Below, one piece after another: positions 9,601 to 16,254 of a stretch of 44,940 bases of DNA (position 1 is the stretch's first letter; every line of letters begins with the position of its first letter). The DNA lies in contig JAATGG010000073.1 of the NCBI GenBank assembly GCA_015654835.1, positions 1 to 44,940 of the forward strand, read 5' to 3'. A program made the translations under genes and the position numbers. The notes under the pieces are model-generated. The model was not told the DNA's origin, searched no databases, and saw only the letters and a list, made by a program, of their open reading frames with translations. Source of the stretch: Terriglobales bacterium. Lineage in GTDB: Bacteria > Acidobacteriota > Terriglobia > Terriglobales > Acidobacteriaceae.

Positions 9601-9759
9601 GCGCTGCCCTTCGGCGTAAATGGTATCGAAGGCGAGCGAGCTTTTGCCCGAGCCGGAGAGACCGGTGATGACCGTAAGCGTATTGCGGGGAATGCGGACG
9701 TTGATGTCCTGAAGATTGTGCTGGCGCGCCCCGCGCACCGAGATGTGAGTGATTGGCAT
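6652..9759 (-). CDS. uvrA: UvrABC system protein A (excinuclease ATPase subunit) with basic tail
   Basis: UvrA is the lesion-scanning ATPase that delivers UvrB to damaged DNA. The 1035-residue protein has two ABC modules: Walker [10 protein letters not shown] (about 33-41) and GVSGSGKST, two signature regions ([24 protein letters not shown]) and Walker B/D-loop [11 protein letters not shown], plus the paired CxxC zinc modules ([14 protein letters not shown] and CETCQG/CEICNG). Start [10 protein letters not shown] is the canonical UvrA N terminus. Unusually, the final 66 residues or so form a Lys/Ala/Pro/Arg-rich tail (23 of 66 are Lys or Arg, with repeated AKK/KKA units) like histone H1 C termini, not part of the usual UvrA fold. 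A sigma70-like promoter lies upstream and the CPBP protease gene overlaps the 3' end. Confidence 0.97.
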   Translation of the reverse strand: MPITHISVRGARQHNLQDINVRIPRNTLTVITGLSGSGKSSLAFDTIYAEGQRRYVETLSAYARQFLDQIERPDVDSIEGLSPAISIEQKTTSRSPRSTVGTITEIYDYLRLLYASIGTPHCPNCGRPIARQTAEQIVQRILQSGTGERVTVMAPVVRGRKGEFKDLLDQLDQQGFRARIDGEVYDLSEPLQLDKRKNHTIEAVIDRILLKTAPVDPAAAPGAKPSVEKRLDAAVTKALQLANGLALVGLSGGEEQLFSSSMACPDCGLDVPKLEPRSFSFNSTFGACPECHGLGSLYDLDPAKVITDWSKPLLDGGLGPGSASQYLLKLVHLAAGRYDIDLKTPFEDLPARQQHILVYGPPKNEAPRTGFHGILTYLRDTIEEARSDGYRDYMMNFMSATPCPVCRGKRLRPESLAVKIAGLSIADFTALPLNRALSAAIGITFTDREALVAERIRREIVERLEFLSAVGLNYLSLDRNASTLSGGEGQRIRLATQIGSKLRGVLYVLDEPSIGLHQRDNERLIHALEQLRDLGNTVLVVEHDEDTIRHADYVLDLGPGAGRLGGHVVAEGTPDQIMACPESLTGRYLSGAASILQRAKPRPLTGKWLTVTGAREHNLQDVNVRIPLGVMTVVTGVSGSGKSTLINDILYRSLAHTIYGSREEPGAHESLEGAEQLDKVIRIDQSPIGRTPRSNPATYTQVFSPIRDIFAMLPESRERGYKPGRFSFNVAGGRCETCQGDGQRRIEMNFMPDVYVQCEICNGRRYNQETLAVKFNGHSIADILDLTIEDALTVLADVPQVRQKLQTLVDVGLGYVRLGQSATTLSGGEAQRMKLARELSKRQTGRTLYMLDEPTTGLHFDDVRKLLEVLHRLADLGNSVVIIEHNLDVIRNADWILDMGPEGGEDGGHLIAQGRPAQIAAVPASYTGQFLARYYKSSDGRLLPIEPEPDFIEVAPDVETGPASGKDTASSKPQTKKRVARQPDPEAVPEPSKARRTAAKKPAVKKAAKTAAEKSSRKLAKTPAKKTAKKRPARA

Positions 9760-9838
9760 GATGAGGCAATAAATGGGAATGGCGGGTACTTCCAGACGAG
9801 GCAATCGACAAGTTACCGGATTGCAACGTCCTGGAGGT

Positions 9839-9868
9839 ATTCTATTGGTCAACAGAATCAAGGGTCAA
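9839..9868 (-). promoter_or_regulatory. Sigma70-like promoter of uvrA
   Basis: Read on the minus strand: -35 TTGACC, 18 bases, -10 TAGAAT, predicting a start about 70 bases before the uvrA ATG. The GTTGACC word occurs again inside the spacer, 16 bases further on, giving a direct repeat that might bind a regulator. No SOS box that I recognise is visible. Confidence 0.5.
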
Positions 9869-9904
9869 CGCGGCGGGATTTTCTGCGAGAATCGCAGAGA
9901 CGTT

Positions 9905-9941
9905 CCTGGCGGCTTTTGCCGGAATTACTCCGGCGGCCAGG
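9905..9941. other. Nested inverted repeat in the uvrA divergent region
   Basis: Outer arms CCTGGC / GCCAGG and inner arms GCCGGA / TCCGGC (loop ATTAC) form a nested hairpin between the uvrA promoter and the small membrane protein gene. It could be an operator or a 5' hairpin of the plus-strand transcript. No T-run follows. Confidence 0.4.
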
Positions 9942-9994
9942 ATGCCGATATGTGTAGTACCTATATGCCCAAGGCAGTTGACTGAGGCGGAGTA

Positions 9995-10162
9995 ATGGCT
10001 GATTTATTGAATTTAGTGATGTTGATTTGTGCCGCGCTGGGCTCAATGGCGTTTGGCGTGCTCGCAGCATATGGAATTTTCAGAGTGGCTTTTGCGTTGA
10101 TGCGCCCACAGACGCGGCCGGCCACCGTGAAGGCCCAGCCCGAAGTGGCACAGGTACTGTAG
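9995..10162 (+). CDS. Small single-pass membrane protein (55 aa), unknown function
   Basis: A 55-residue protein starting MADLLNLVMLICAALGSMAF. One long hydrophobic segment (about residues 4-36) is followed by a short polar, basic and Pro-rich tail (RPQTRPATVKAQPE). A GGCGGAG Shine-Dalgarno sits just upstream of the ATG, and the gene fills most of a gap that otherwise has no gene. It resembles the very small conserved membrane proteins of acidobacterial genomes, but I do not recognise a named family. It is divergent from uvrA. Confidence 0.65.
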   Translation: MADLLNLVMLICAALGSMAFGVLAAYGIFRVAFALMRPQTRPATVKAQPEVAQVL

Positions 10163-10290
10163 AGCTTCCAGGCTGAATTTAGAGTCCGTTAGAGTTTTTC
10201 CCACGCCCTCGGGCAATTCGCCACGGGTGTGGTATTGGCTTTATTCCTGGCAACAACTCATTTGTTTTGAAGGCTCTGAGAGTGCTGTGT

Positions 10291-10310
10291 CCAGGCGCGA
10301 GGCTGCCTGG
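10291..10310 (-). terminator. Hairpin directly after the STN-domain gene
   Basis: CCAGGC / GCCTGG with an 8-base loop begins one base after the stop codon of the STN-domain gene on the minus strand. No U-tract follows, so it is a candidate transcript end only. Confidence 0.3.
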
Positions 10311-11132
10311 CTATTGCGGTTGTTGCTGCTGCTGCTGACGCTGCTGGATATCCTGCAGCAGTTCCTGCGGGGTGCGGGGCTGGCCGCCGGGATTGGCGGG
10401 GTTGGCTCCGCCGAAGTTGGGGCGCATGGGAACGACGGGGGCCGGCTGGGCTGGCGGCGGGGGCGGCTGCGGTGGGTCGTCGGCATCGGTATCGGCGTCA
10501 TCGTCGCTGGCGACCGCGGCGTTCCGTATGGGGGGGGGAGGGGTGCCGCCGGAACCGCGCGAGGTGAGCACGATCTGCCGCGGAGCGCCCTGGCCGAGAT
10601 CGCCGATCATGACGACGTTGTAGCCGGAGCCCTGCAGGACCTGGGAGAGTACGTCGCGCGCCTGACCTGGGCCGTAGACGCCGAAGACCCGCTGATCGCT
10701 GCTGATTCCATCCACTTTGACGCCGGTCACGGTGGAGACCTCGGCGAGAATCTGCATGAGGCTGGAGTTGGACGCGCTGATGCGCAGACCTTTGTTGTCC
10801 CAGGTGACTATCGCTTCGGCCGGGCGGTCGTTCACGGGCCAATGCGGAATCTCGATGGGAGGGGGCTCGGGAGGCGGAACGGGCGCAGCGGCGGTCTGCG
10901 GCTTAGCGCTGCTGGGCCGGACCTGACGGCGAACCGTTTTGTGTGCGGGCTTGTGCGTTGGGGAAGCCGCTGGAGGTTTTTGGGCGGTTGGAGCAGGCGG
11001 CGCCGATGCTTGGGCGAGGAGCGAAGCCGGGATCGCGAGCAGGGCTACGGAGAAAACCGCATAAGCCATGAGGCTGACCACGGGGAACGATCTCCGCGAG
11101 AGCGGCAGTTGTTGCGGCAACGATGTGCTCAT
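10311..11132 (-). CDS. Envelope protein with a lone STN (secretin/TonB N-terminal) domain
   Basis: A 273-residue exported or membrane-anchored protein. A basic N terminus and one hydrophobic segment (SLMAYAVFSVALLAIPASLL) end near residue 40 and are followed by a Pro/Ala-rich linker. Residues about 110-180 (LRISASNSSLMQILAEVSTV... DVLSQVLQGSGYNVVMIGD) match the STN fold: the short beta-alpha-beta module found at the front of secretins and TonB transducers. No secretin or receptor domain follows. Instead the C terminus is Pro/Asp-rich, with PPQPPPPP, and ends in a Gln-rich run (QQRQQQQQQ). Start MSTSLPQQ was chosen for the GGAG upstream. It may be an accessory periplasmic protein of a pilus, secretion or transport system. 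Function is inferred only from the domain. Confidence 0.72.
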   Translation of the reverse strand: MSTSLPQQLPLSRRSFPVVSLMAYAVFSVALLAIPASLLAQASAPPAPTAQKPPAASPTHKPAHKTVRRQVRPSSAKPQTAAAPVPPPEPPPIEIPHWPVNDRPAEAIVTWDNKGLRISASNSSLMQILAEVSTVTGVKVDGISSDQRVFGVYGPGQARDVLSQVLQGSGYNVVMIGDLGQGAPRQIVLTSRGSGGTPPPPIRNAAVASDDDADTDADDPPQPPPPPAQPAPVVPMRPNFGGANPANPGGQPRTPQELLQDIQQRQQQQQQPQ

Positions 11133-11270
11133 GGAAACCGGCTCCTGCGGCCCCAAGCCAGCGCCACATGGCAGGGCCCAGCGGCGGCAGTCTGCCGCTA
11201 CTGTGTACTAGACTAACAGTGGCTCGTGAACGCTCACAAAAGGCTTCGCGGGTGGAGAGGATTTGCCCGA

Positions 11271-12272
11271 ATGCGCCTGTGCTGGACCGCAATGCGGCTG
11301 TGCTGGAAAGGCTGGGCTTTGCCCGTCCTGCTGTCGATGGCAGCGGGACCCGTGTATGCCGCAACGTGCACGTCGCAGGCGGGGCTGCCGCCCCAGGACC
11401 GCGAGGCGCTGGCGGCAGCAGCGACTCGGCTGTTCACGGCGGTTGCGCAGCAGGACTTTACGACTTTGCAGGCTGCGCTGTTGCCGGCCGAGCAGGCGGA
11501 GTGGGAAGGGATTCGCGGAGCGGCGGAACAGGCAGCGCCGCTGGTGAAAGACAGCCAGATTCTGCTGCGGAATGCCTACCTGCTGGACGCCACCAGCTTG
11601 ACCGCGCCCGCCGATACGCAGTTTTTCTGTTCCAACACAAATGGCTCGCTCACGGTGACCGTCAATATGCGGGCGTTGCCGCCGGGCCGGTACGCGGTGG
11701 TGCTGGCCGATGCGCTGGGTTCTCCGCTGGCCGGGCAGTTGGGATTTATTCTGGGCTGGGACGGCGGCTCGGGCGGGTGGAAGCTGGGCGGTTTTTCGGC
11801 GCGCCAGGGCATGTTGGACGGCCATGACGGCGTCTGGTATTGGACGCGCGCCCGCGATCAGGCCCGGTCCGACGAGCCGTGGGCGGCTTGGTTTTCCTAC
11901 GAGGCAGCGCGCTCGCTGCTGGTGCCGGTGGACTTTCTTTCGTCGCCCAACCTGGAGAAGCTTGGCCAGGAGCAGGCGCAGTTGAAGGGAGCGCCCACGT
12001 TTCCTTATTCGCTGCCGGACGGTCCCCGGACCTGGAAGATCGACGCGATGAGCGTGGATTTGTCGTTGCACCAGGCGGACCTGGGCGTGGTCTACGAGTC
12101 GACGGGCGTCAGCGATCCTGCCGCGCAACGGACCGAGGCGATTGCAGTGATGAGCGCGCTGCTGAAGGCGCAGCCGGGACTGCGAGACGGCTTTCATGGG
12201 CTGTGGGCTTATGCGGTCAGCAATGGCAAGAGGACCCCGGTGATGGAGTTACCCATGGCGCAGATTCCATAA
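11271..12272 (+). CDS. Secreted protein of unknown function
   Basis: A 333-residue protein with a signal peptide (hydrophobic WALPVLLSMAAG, cleavage likely after VYA). The mature part starts with a helical region rich in Ala, Gln and Glu (DREALAAAATRLFTAVAQQD) reminiscent of DUF4440/NTF2-like 'time-to-act' helices. Trp/Gly-rich strand segments follow (GWDGGSGGWKLGGFSARQGM, HDGVWYWTRAR). I recognise no enzyme motif. The ATG used follows GGAGAGG; a GTG 45 bases upstream has no Shine-Dalgarno. The first 15 bases after this ATG are repeated 21 bases on, giving a second in-frame ATG followed again by RLCW. It is divergent from the STN-domain gene. Confidence 0.75.
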   Translation: MRLCWTAMRLCWKGWALPVLLSMAAGPVYAATCTSQAGLPPQDREALAAAATRLFTAVAQQDFTTLQAALLPAEQAEWEGIRGAAEQAAPLVKDSQILLRNAYLLDATSLTAPADTQFFCSNTNGSLTVTVNMRALPPGRYAVVLADALGSPLAGQLGFILGWDGGSGGWKLGGFSARQGMLDGHDGVWYWTRARDQARSDEPWAAWFSYEAARSLLVPVDFLSSPNLEKLGQEQAQLKGAPTFPYSLPDGPRTWKIDAMSVDLSLHQADLGVVYESTGVSDPAAQRTEAIAVMSALLKAQPGLRDGFHGLWAYAVSNGKRTPVMELPMAQIP

Positions 12273-12424
12273 CAGCGAGTGATGCGTTTCCTGGCAGTCC
12301 GACGAGTTTTTGGAGTAAGCCGGATCGCATTGCCGGGTCTGTAGCCGGCAGGGGAACTGTTCATTCAAATCGGCGATACGTTCTGACAGAAATTTCTTCG
12401 CAAGATTCATAACCAGAAGGGACG

Positions 12425-13477
12425 ATGACATTGGCAGCGATTATCGATCTACGTTCGGATACTGTAACCCGCCCCACGCCGGAGATGCGGGCAGCGATGG
12501 CCGCGGCCGAGGTGGGCGACGACGTCTACGGCGAAGACCCCACGATCAATCTGCTGGAGAAGCGGGCGGCGGAGACATTTGGGCGCGAGGCTGCGCTGTT
12601 TGTGCCTACGGGCACGATGGGCAACCAGATCGGAATTCGTTTGCATACGCAGCCGGGCCAAGAGGTCATCTGCGAGTCGCGCTCACACATTCTGGATTGG
12701 GAAATGGCGACGGCGGCGGTGTTTTCGGGCTGCCTGGTGCGCGCGGTTCCAACGGCGGACGGCATTTTGCGCTGGAAGGATATCGAGCCGGCGATCAAGA
12801 AGCGCGGGTCGTTTCACGCGGCTACGGGTCTGATCGAAATTGAGAACACGGCCAACATGGCCGGCGGCCGGGTCACTCCGCTGGCAGTGATGGAAGAGAT
12901 CTGGGCGCAGGCCAAAGAGCGCAAGCTGCCGGTGCATCTGGATGGGGCGCGCATCTTCAACGCCGCGGCGGCTCTGGGTGTGGATGTGAAGACGCTGACC
13001 CGCGGTTTCGACTCGGTAATGTTTTGCCTGTCGAAGGGGCTTTGCGCCCCGGTGGGGTCGATGCTGACGGGCTCTGCGGAACTGATCGAGCAGGCGCGGA
13101 TTTATCGCAAGGCGCTGGGCGGCGGGATGAGGCAGGCGGGCATTCTGGCAGCGGCCGGGCTGATCGCTCTGGAGCAGATGCCTGCACGGCTCAAAGAGGA
13201 CCACACCCACGCACGCCTGCTGGCCGAAGCCCTCTCGCACATGGACGGAGTTTCGATCGACGTCGATACGGTCGAGACGAACATTGTGATCTTCGAGCTG
13301 ACCGGAGCGGTGACTCCAGCGAATGCGATTGCCGGACTCAAGGCAAGAGGCATTCTGGCCAGCATTGTCGGGCCGAATTTGATCCGGCTGGTTACGCATC
13401 ACGATGTGAACCGCGCGGCTTGCGTAACGGCTGCCGAGGCGCTGACGGAAGTGCTGGAAGTGTCGACCGCGGCATAG
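12425..13477 (+). CDS. ltaE: Low-specificity L-threonine aldolase
   Basis: A PLP-dependent fold-type I enzyme that splits L-threonine (and allo-threonine) to glycine and acetaldehyde, in the cytosol. The 350 residues show the family's opening DLRSDTVTRPTPEMRAAM, GDDVYGEDP, the PTGTMGNQI cofactor loop, the HLDGARIFNAA segment (Asp173 pairs with the PLP ring nitrogen) and FCLSKGLCAPVGS, with Lys204 as the Schiff-base lysine. The start follows GAAGGGA with good spacing. It stands alone, followed by a gap with several hairpins. Confidence 0.95.
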   Translation: MTLAAIIDLRSDTVTRPTPEMRAAMAAAEVGDDVYGEDPTINLLEKRAAETFGREAALFVPTGTMGNQIGIRLHTQPGQEVICESRSHILDWEMATAAVFSGCLVRAVPTADGILRWKDIEPAIKKRGSFHAATGLIEIENTANMAGGRVTPLAVMEEIWAQAKERKLPVHLDGARIFNAAAALGVDVKTLTRGFDSVMFCLSKGLCAPVGSMLTGSAELIEQARIYRKALGGGMRQAGILAAAGLIALEQMPARLKEDHTHARLLAEALSHMDGVSIDVDTVETNIVIFELTGAVTPANAIAGLKARGILASIVGPNLIRLVTHHDVNRAACVTAAEALTEVLEVSTAA

Positions 13478-13506
13478 TGCAGCTAGAAATTTATTCGACC
13501 TAAAAG

Positions 13507-13708
13507 CCGGAGCGGACCACTCCGGGACGCGGGCATTGCATCTTACCTAACGCTGCAATGCCGCTCTCCCGGATGAGCGCGGACAGGTGAGCGCAGAGCA
13601 CGGCAGATTTTCCGACGGGTTGCTGGAAGATCTGCATACGAACTGCGCAACTATTCCGCAGGAGGCGCGTTGAATTCAGCAGGCCGGAACGCCAACATGA
13701 TTCCGGCC
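13507..13708 (+). other. Four consecutive hairpins between ltaE and the YXWGXW gene
   Basis: Four inverted repeats stand in a row: CCGGAG/CTCCGG (13507-13525), GGCATTGCA/TGCAATGCC (13532-13562, 9 bp), GCAGATTTTCC/GGAAGATCTGC (13603-13635, 11 bp with one G-U pair) and GGCCGGAA/TTCCGGCC (13682-13708). Loops are 7 to 13 bases. None carries a good U-tract. The last hairpin ends 12 bases before the Shine-Dalgarno GGAGGA of the downstream gene. The block may be a structured leader or a small RNA; its class is not recognised. Confidence 0.5.
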
Positions 13709-13736
13709 TACTTTAACGCTGGAGGATCGACTCAAC

Positions 13737-14027
13737 GTGAAAAAAACTGCACTGGCAGTTCTGCTCGCTCTCACGCTTCTTCCCGCGGCCTCATTTGCAC
13801 AGGTCGCTATTCGGATCGGGCCGCCCGCGCCGATTATTGAACATCCGGGTCCGCCTCCCGGGGCCGGATTCATATGGATCGGCGGCTATCATCGCTGGGA
13901 CGGCGGACGTTATGTCTGGGTGCCTGGCCACTATGAGCATCCGCCGCGCGGCCATGCGCACTGGGTCGCTCATCGCTGGGTTCATCACCGCGACGGCTGG
14001 GTGATGGAGGAAGGGCACTGGCGATAG
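13737..14027 (+). CDS. YXWGXW-repeat secreted protein
   Basis: A 96-residue exported protein: signal peptide MKKTALAVLLALTLLPAASFA, then a short Pro-rich stretch (IRIGPPAPIIEHPGPPPGAG) and a Trp/Gly/His-rich repeat region (WIGGYHRWDGGRYVWVPGHY, then HWVAHRWVHHRDGWVMEEGHW). This matches the small YXWGXW/WxxGxW repeat proteins common in acidobacteria and proteobacteria, of unknown function and thought to sit in the envelope. The GTG start follows GGAGGA with 10-base spacing. The many His residues could bind metal, which is only a guess. Confidence 0.85.
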   Translation: MKKTALAVLLALTLLPAASFAQVAIRIGPPAPIIEHPGPPPGAGFIWIGGYHRWDGGRYVWVPGHYEHPPRGHAHWVAHRWVHHRDGWVMEEGHWR

Positions 14028-14029
14028 GA

Positions 14030-14068
14030 ACAGAGAACAGTAGACAGAGAACAGCGGACAGGGATCAG
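14030..14068. repeat. Three tandem copies of a 14-bp unit
   Basis: ACAGAGAACAG (14030-14040), ACAGAGAACAG (14044-14054) and ACAGGGATCAG (14058-14068) recur every 14 bases, starting three bases after the YXWGXW stop codon. It is a short degenerate direct-repeat array of unknown role, upstream of the shared terminator. Confidence 0.75.
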
Positions 14069-14109
14069 TCCTCTGGAACTCGGATGGTGGTTCGGCTGAA
14101 ATCTGTCTA

Positions 14110-14144
14110 AAAGGAAAGCGGGGTGAGTGCCCCGCTTTTCCTTT
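14110..14144. terminator. Bidirectional terminator between YXWGXW gene and mrp
   Basis: AAAGGAAAGCGGGG pairs with CCCCGCTTTTCCTTT (one bulged base) around a 6-base loop. T-rich flanks on both strands suit the two convergent genes. Confidence 0.8.
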
Positions 14145-14195
14145 GTCCGCTGGATGGCTGCGATGAGTGAATGCAGTTCAATCCAATTAGCCCGA

Positions 14196-15026
14196 TTAGC
14201 TGATTTCGAGTACATCTTTATTGGCGGCAGCGGCGGCTTCGGCGCGCTCCATCAGCTTTTGGGCGATGGCATAGAACTCCGCGGCCTGCGGGCTCTTGGG
14301 ACCGGCCAGCGCGACGGGCAGGCCGCGGTCTCCACCTTCGCGGATGGCGGGCACCAATTCGATTGCGCCCAGGAAAGGGATGCCGAATTGCTGCGCGGTG
14401 CGTTCGGCTCCGCCCTTGGAGAAGATGTCGATCTCCTGATGGCAGTGGGGGCAGGTGAAGTGGCTCATGTTTTCGACGATGCCCAACACCTCGACGTTGA
14501 CCTGACCGAACATCTCCAGCGCCTTGCGCGCATCCTGAAGGCTCACGTCGCTGGGTGTGGAGACGACGACCGCGCCGGTGAGAGGCACGGTCTGGACCAG
14601 CGAGATGACAACGTCGCCGGTACCCGGAGGCAGATCGACAATGAGGTAGTCAAGCTCGCCCCACTGCACCTGCTGCAGGAACTGGCGGATGATCTGGTGG
14701 AGCATGGGTCCGCGCATGACCAGGGGCTTGTCGCCGGGCGAGATGTAGCCGATGGAGATGGTCTTGATGCCGTGAGTCAGATTGGGCTCGATCTGGTTGT
14801 CGGCGTCCACACGCGGCTGCTGCGTGGAGCCCATCATCAGGGGCACGTTGGGCCCGTAGATATCGGCATCGATGAGGCCGACGCGCTGGCCGAGCCGGGA
14901 GAGCGCAATGGCCAGGTTGACGGCGACGGTGGTTTTGCCCACTCCGCCCTTGCCGGAGCCGACAGCGACGATTTTCGAGACGCCGGGCAGGGCCACGGGC
15001 GAAGGCATGGCATGTGAATGCGCCAT
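14196..15026 (-). CDS. mrp: Mrp/NBP35-type Fe-S cluster carrier ATPase
   Basis: A 276-residue ParA-like P-loop ATPase (ApbC/Mrp/Nbp35 family) that carries a [4Fe-4S] cluster to target proteins. It has the deviant Walker A GSGKGGVGKTTVA (about 23-35), DADIYGPNVP, DLPPGTGD and the cluster-binding pair CPHC (Cys192, Cys195). It lacks the N-terminal MIP18/DUF59 domain of longer Mrp proteins. The short His-containing start (MAHSHAMPSP) is unremarkable. It lies 60 bases downstream of the thioesterase gene on the same strand, so the two may be co-transcribed, though no functional link is known. Confidence 0.93.
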   Translation of the reverse strand: MAHSHAMPSPVALPGVSKIVAVGSGKGGVGKTTVAVNLAIALSRLGQRVGLIDADIYGPNVPLMMGSTQQPRVDADNQIEPNLTHGIKTISIGYISPGDKPLVMRGPMLHQIIRQFLQQVQWGELDYLIVDLPPGTGDVVISLVQTVPLTGAVVVSTPSDVSLQDARKALEMFGQVNVEVLGIVENMSHFTCPHCHQEIDIFSKGGAERTAQQFGIPFLGAIELVPAIREGGDRGLPVALAGPKSPQAAEFYAIAQKLMERAEAAAAANKDVLEIS

Positions 15027-15085
15027 AGTGTTGGTAACTCCTCTTCAAGCTCTCTCAATCTCTCGGGATCGAGGCTGGATGCTGT

Positions 15086-15637
15086 TTACTTACCGTTTGC
15101 GGCGGATGCCGGATTGTCCTGGCCGGCGGCGGCGACGCGCGCCTCTTTGCGACGGGTAGACTCCGCCTCCCGATGTTCGCGGCGGCGCTGCGCATCTTCA
15201 TAGCGACGAATTTCGTCAGGAGTTTCGGGCAGCAGGCGGGGCACCTTGAGGCGGTTGCCTTCTTTGTCGATGGCGACGAAGACGAGATAGGCGCTGGCTA
15301 CATGCAGCAGCACACCGCTTTGGGGATGTTCCACCCAGACTTTGACGCCAACTTCAAGGGAGGTGGAGAAGGCCCGGTTGACGCTGGACTTGAGGATGAG
15401 CAGGTCGCCGACGTGGACGGGCTGGATGAAATCGATGTGGTCCATGGCGGCGGTGACGATGTGGCTGCGGGCGTGCCGGTAGCCCGCCATGGCGCCGGTG
15501 AGATCGATGAAGTGCATCAGGCGGCCACCGAGCATGTTACCCAAGGTGTTGGTGTCATTGGGCAGGATGATCTCAGTCATTTCCGATTGCGTGCTGGCCA
15601 CCGTGCGTACAATCGAATTGTTATCGGTCGGACTCAT
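15086..15637 (-). CDS. Hotdog-fold acyl-CoA thioesterase
   Basis: A 183-residue cytosolic thioesterase of the YciA/BACH type that hydrolyses acyl-CoA to free acid and CoA. The hotdog domain (about 20-140) shows MTEIILPNDTNTLGNMLGGR, with the Asn/Asp-type catalytic region, then HIVTAAMDHIDFIQPVHVGD and the strand block VKVWVEHPQSG. A charged C-terminal tail (RRYEDAQRRREHREAE) looks helical and extends past the domain. The ATG chosen (MSPTDNN) follows GGAG; a GTG eight codons upstream lacks one. It leads into mrp on the same strand. Chain-length preference cannot be told. Confidence 0.9.
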   Translation of the reverse strand: MSPTDNNSIVRTVASTQSEMTEIILPNDTNTLGNMLGGRLMHFIDLTGAMAGYRHARSHIVTAAMDHIDFIQPVHVGDLLILKSSVNRAFSTSLEVGVKVWVEHPQSGVLLHVASAYLVFVAIDKEGNRLKVPRLLPETPDEIRRYEDAQRRREHREAESTRRKEARVAAAGQDNPASAANGK

Positions 15638-15822
15638 TCCGTACTTGCTCCAATCATTCACGTGCGGTCATTCAAGCGAGCTACCCGGCTCCGCAATTGC
15701 CCCGGCGCCAGCTACAATGGAAGAAGTGGCGGCCGGTTGGCCGGAAGGCACTGTTCCAGTTTCGGCAATCCCACCAAATTACGCAAATTTCCCTGGGGTG
15801 CGGTTCACCCACAATCGAGCAA

Positions 15823-16134
15823 ATGGACAAGATCGCAGGACTAAAAGAGATTCTCGCGCTGGACCCGAAGAACAGCTTTGCCCGTTATGGCATTGCGGTG
15901 GAACTGGCCAGCCGGGGTGAGACGGCCTCGGCGGTGGCGGAGTTCGATGCGCTGCTGGCCAACGATCCAGACTACACGGCAGGATATTTTATGGCGGCAC
16001 AGACGTTGTCGAGCGCGGGCCGCACGGCCGAGGCGATCGAACGGCTTAAATCCGGCATCAATTGCGCGGCACGCAGCGGCAATCGTCATGCGTTAAGCGA
16101 AATGCAGGCGATGCTCGACGAACTGGACCGGTAG
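15823..16134 (+). CDS. Small TPR-repeat protein
   Basis: A 103-residue all-helical protein with tetratricopeptide-like repeats: LKEILALDPKNSFARYGIAV, then ASRGETASAVAEFDALLAND and AQTLSSAGRTAEAIERLKSG. Such proteins mediate protein-protein contacts. Start MDKIAGL was chosen because the codons upstream do not look like protein. No signal peptide or enzymatic domain. It sits alone between the divergent thioesterase and the glycosyltransferase. Confidence 0.85.
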   Translation: MDKIAGLKEILALDPKNSFARYGIAVELASRGETASAVAEFDALLANDPDYTAGYFMAAQTLSSAGRTAEAIERLKSGINCAARSGNRHALSEMQAMLDELDR

Positions 16135-16242
16135 TTCGAGATGGACGAGCGGCAGATGTGATTGCAGTCACATTTGCTTTCGCGGGGTGAATTGCGTGTA
16201 TCTGCGGGCGAAGATTTGCGTCATTTTCATCTATAAGGCATC

Positions 16243-16248
16243 TATACT
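16243..16248 (+). promoter_or_regulatory. -10 element suggesting a leaderless glycosyltransferase mRNA
   Basis: TATACT lies 6 bases before the ATG at 16255, which is the normal distance from a -10 hexamer to the transcription start. No Shine-Dalgarno precedes the gene. A convincing -35 hexamer is not seen at 16-18 bases. Confidence 0.4.
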
Positions 16249-16254
16249 GGATGT

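Noticed and set aside
9773-9985. 70-codon frame in the uvrA upstream region
   Set aside because: It overlaps the uvrA promoter and the nested hairpin and has no protein-like pattern; the 55-codon frame starting at 9995 is better supported.
10201-10232. Hairpin CCACGCCC / GGGTGTGG between two gene ends
   Set aside because: One G-U pair and no following U-tract on either strand; it was too weak to call a terminator next to the better hairpin at 10291.
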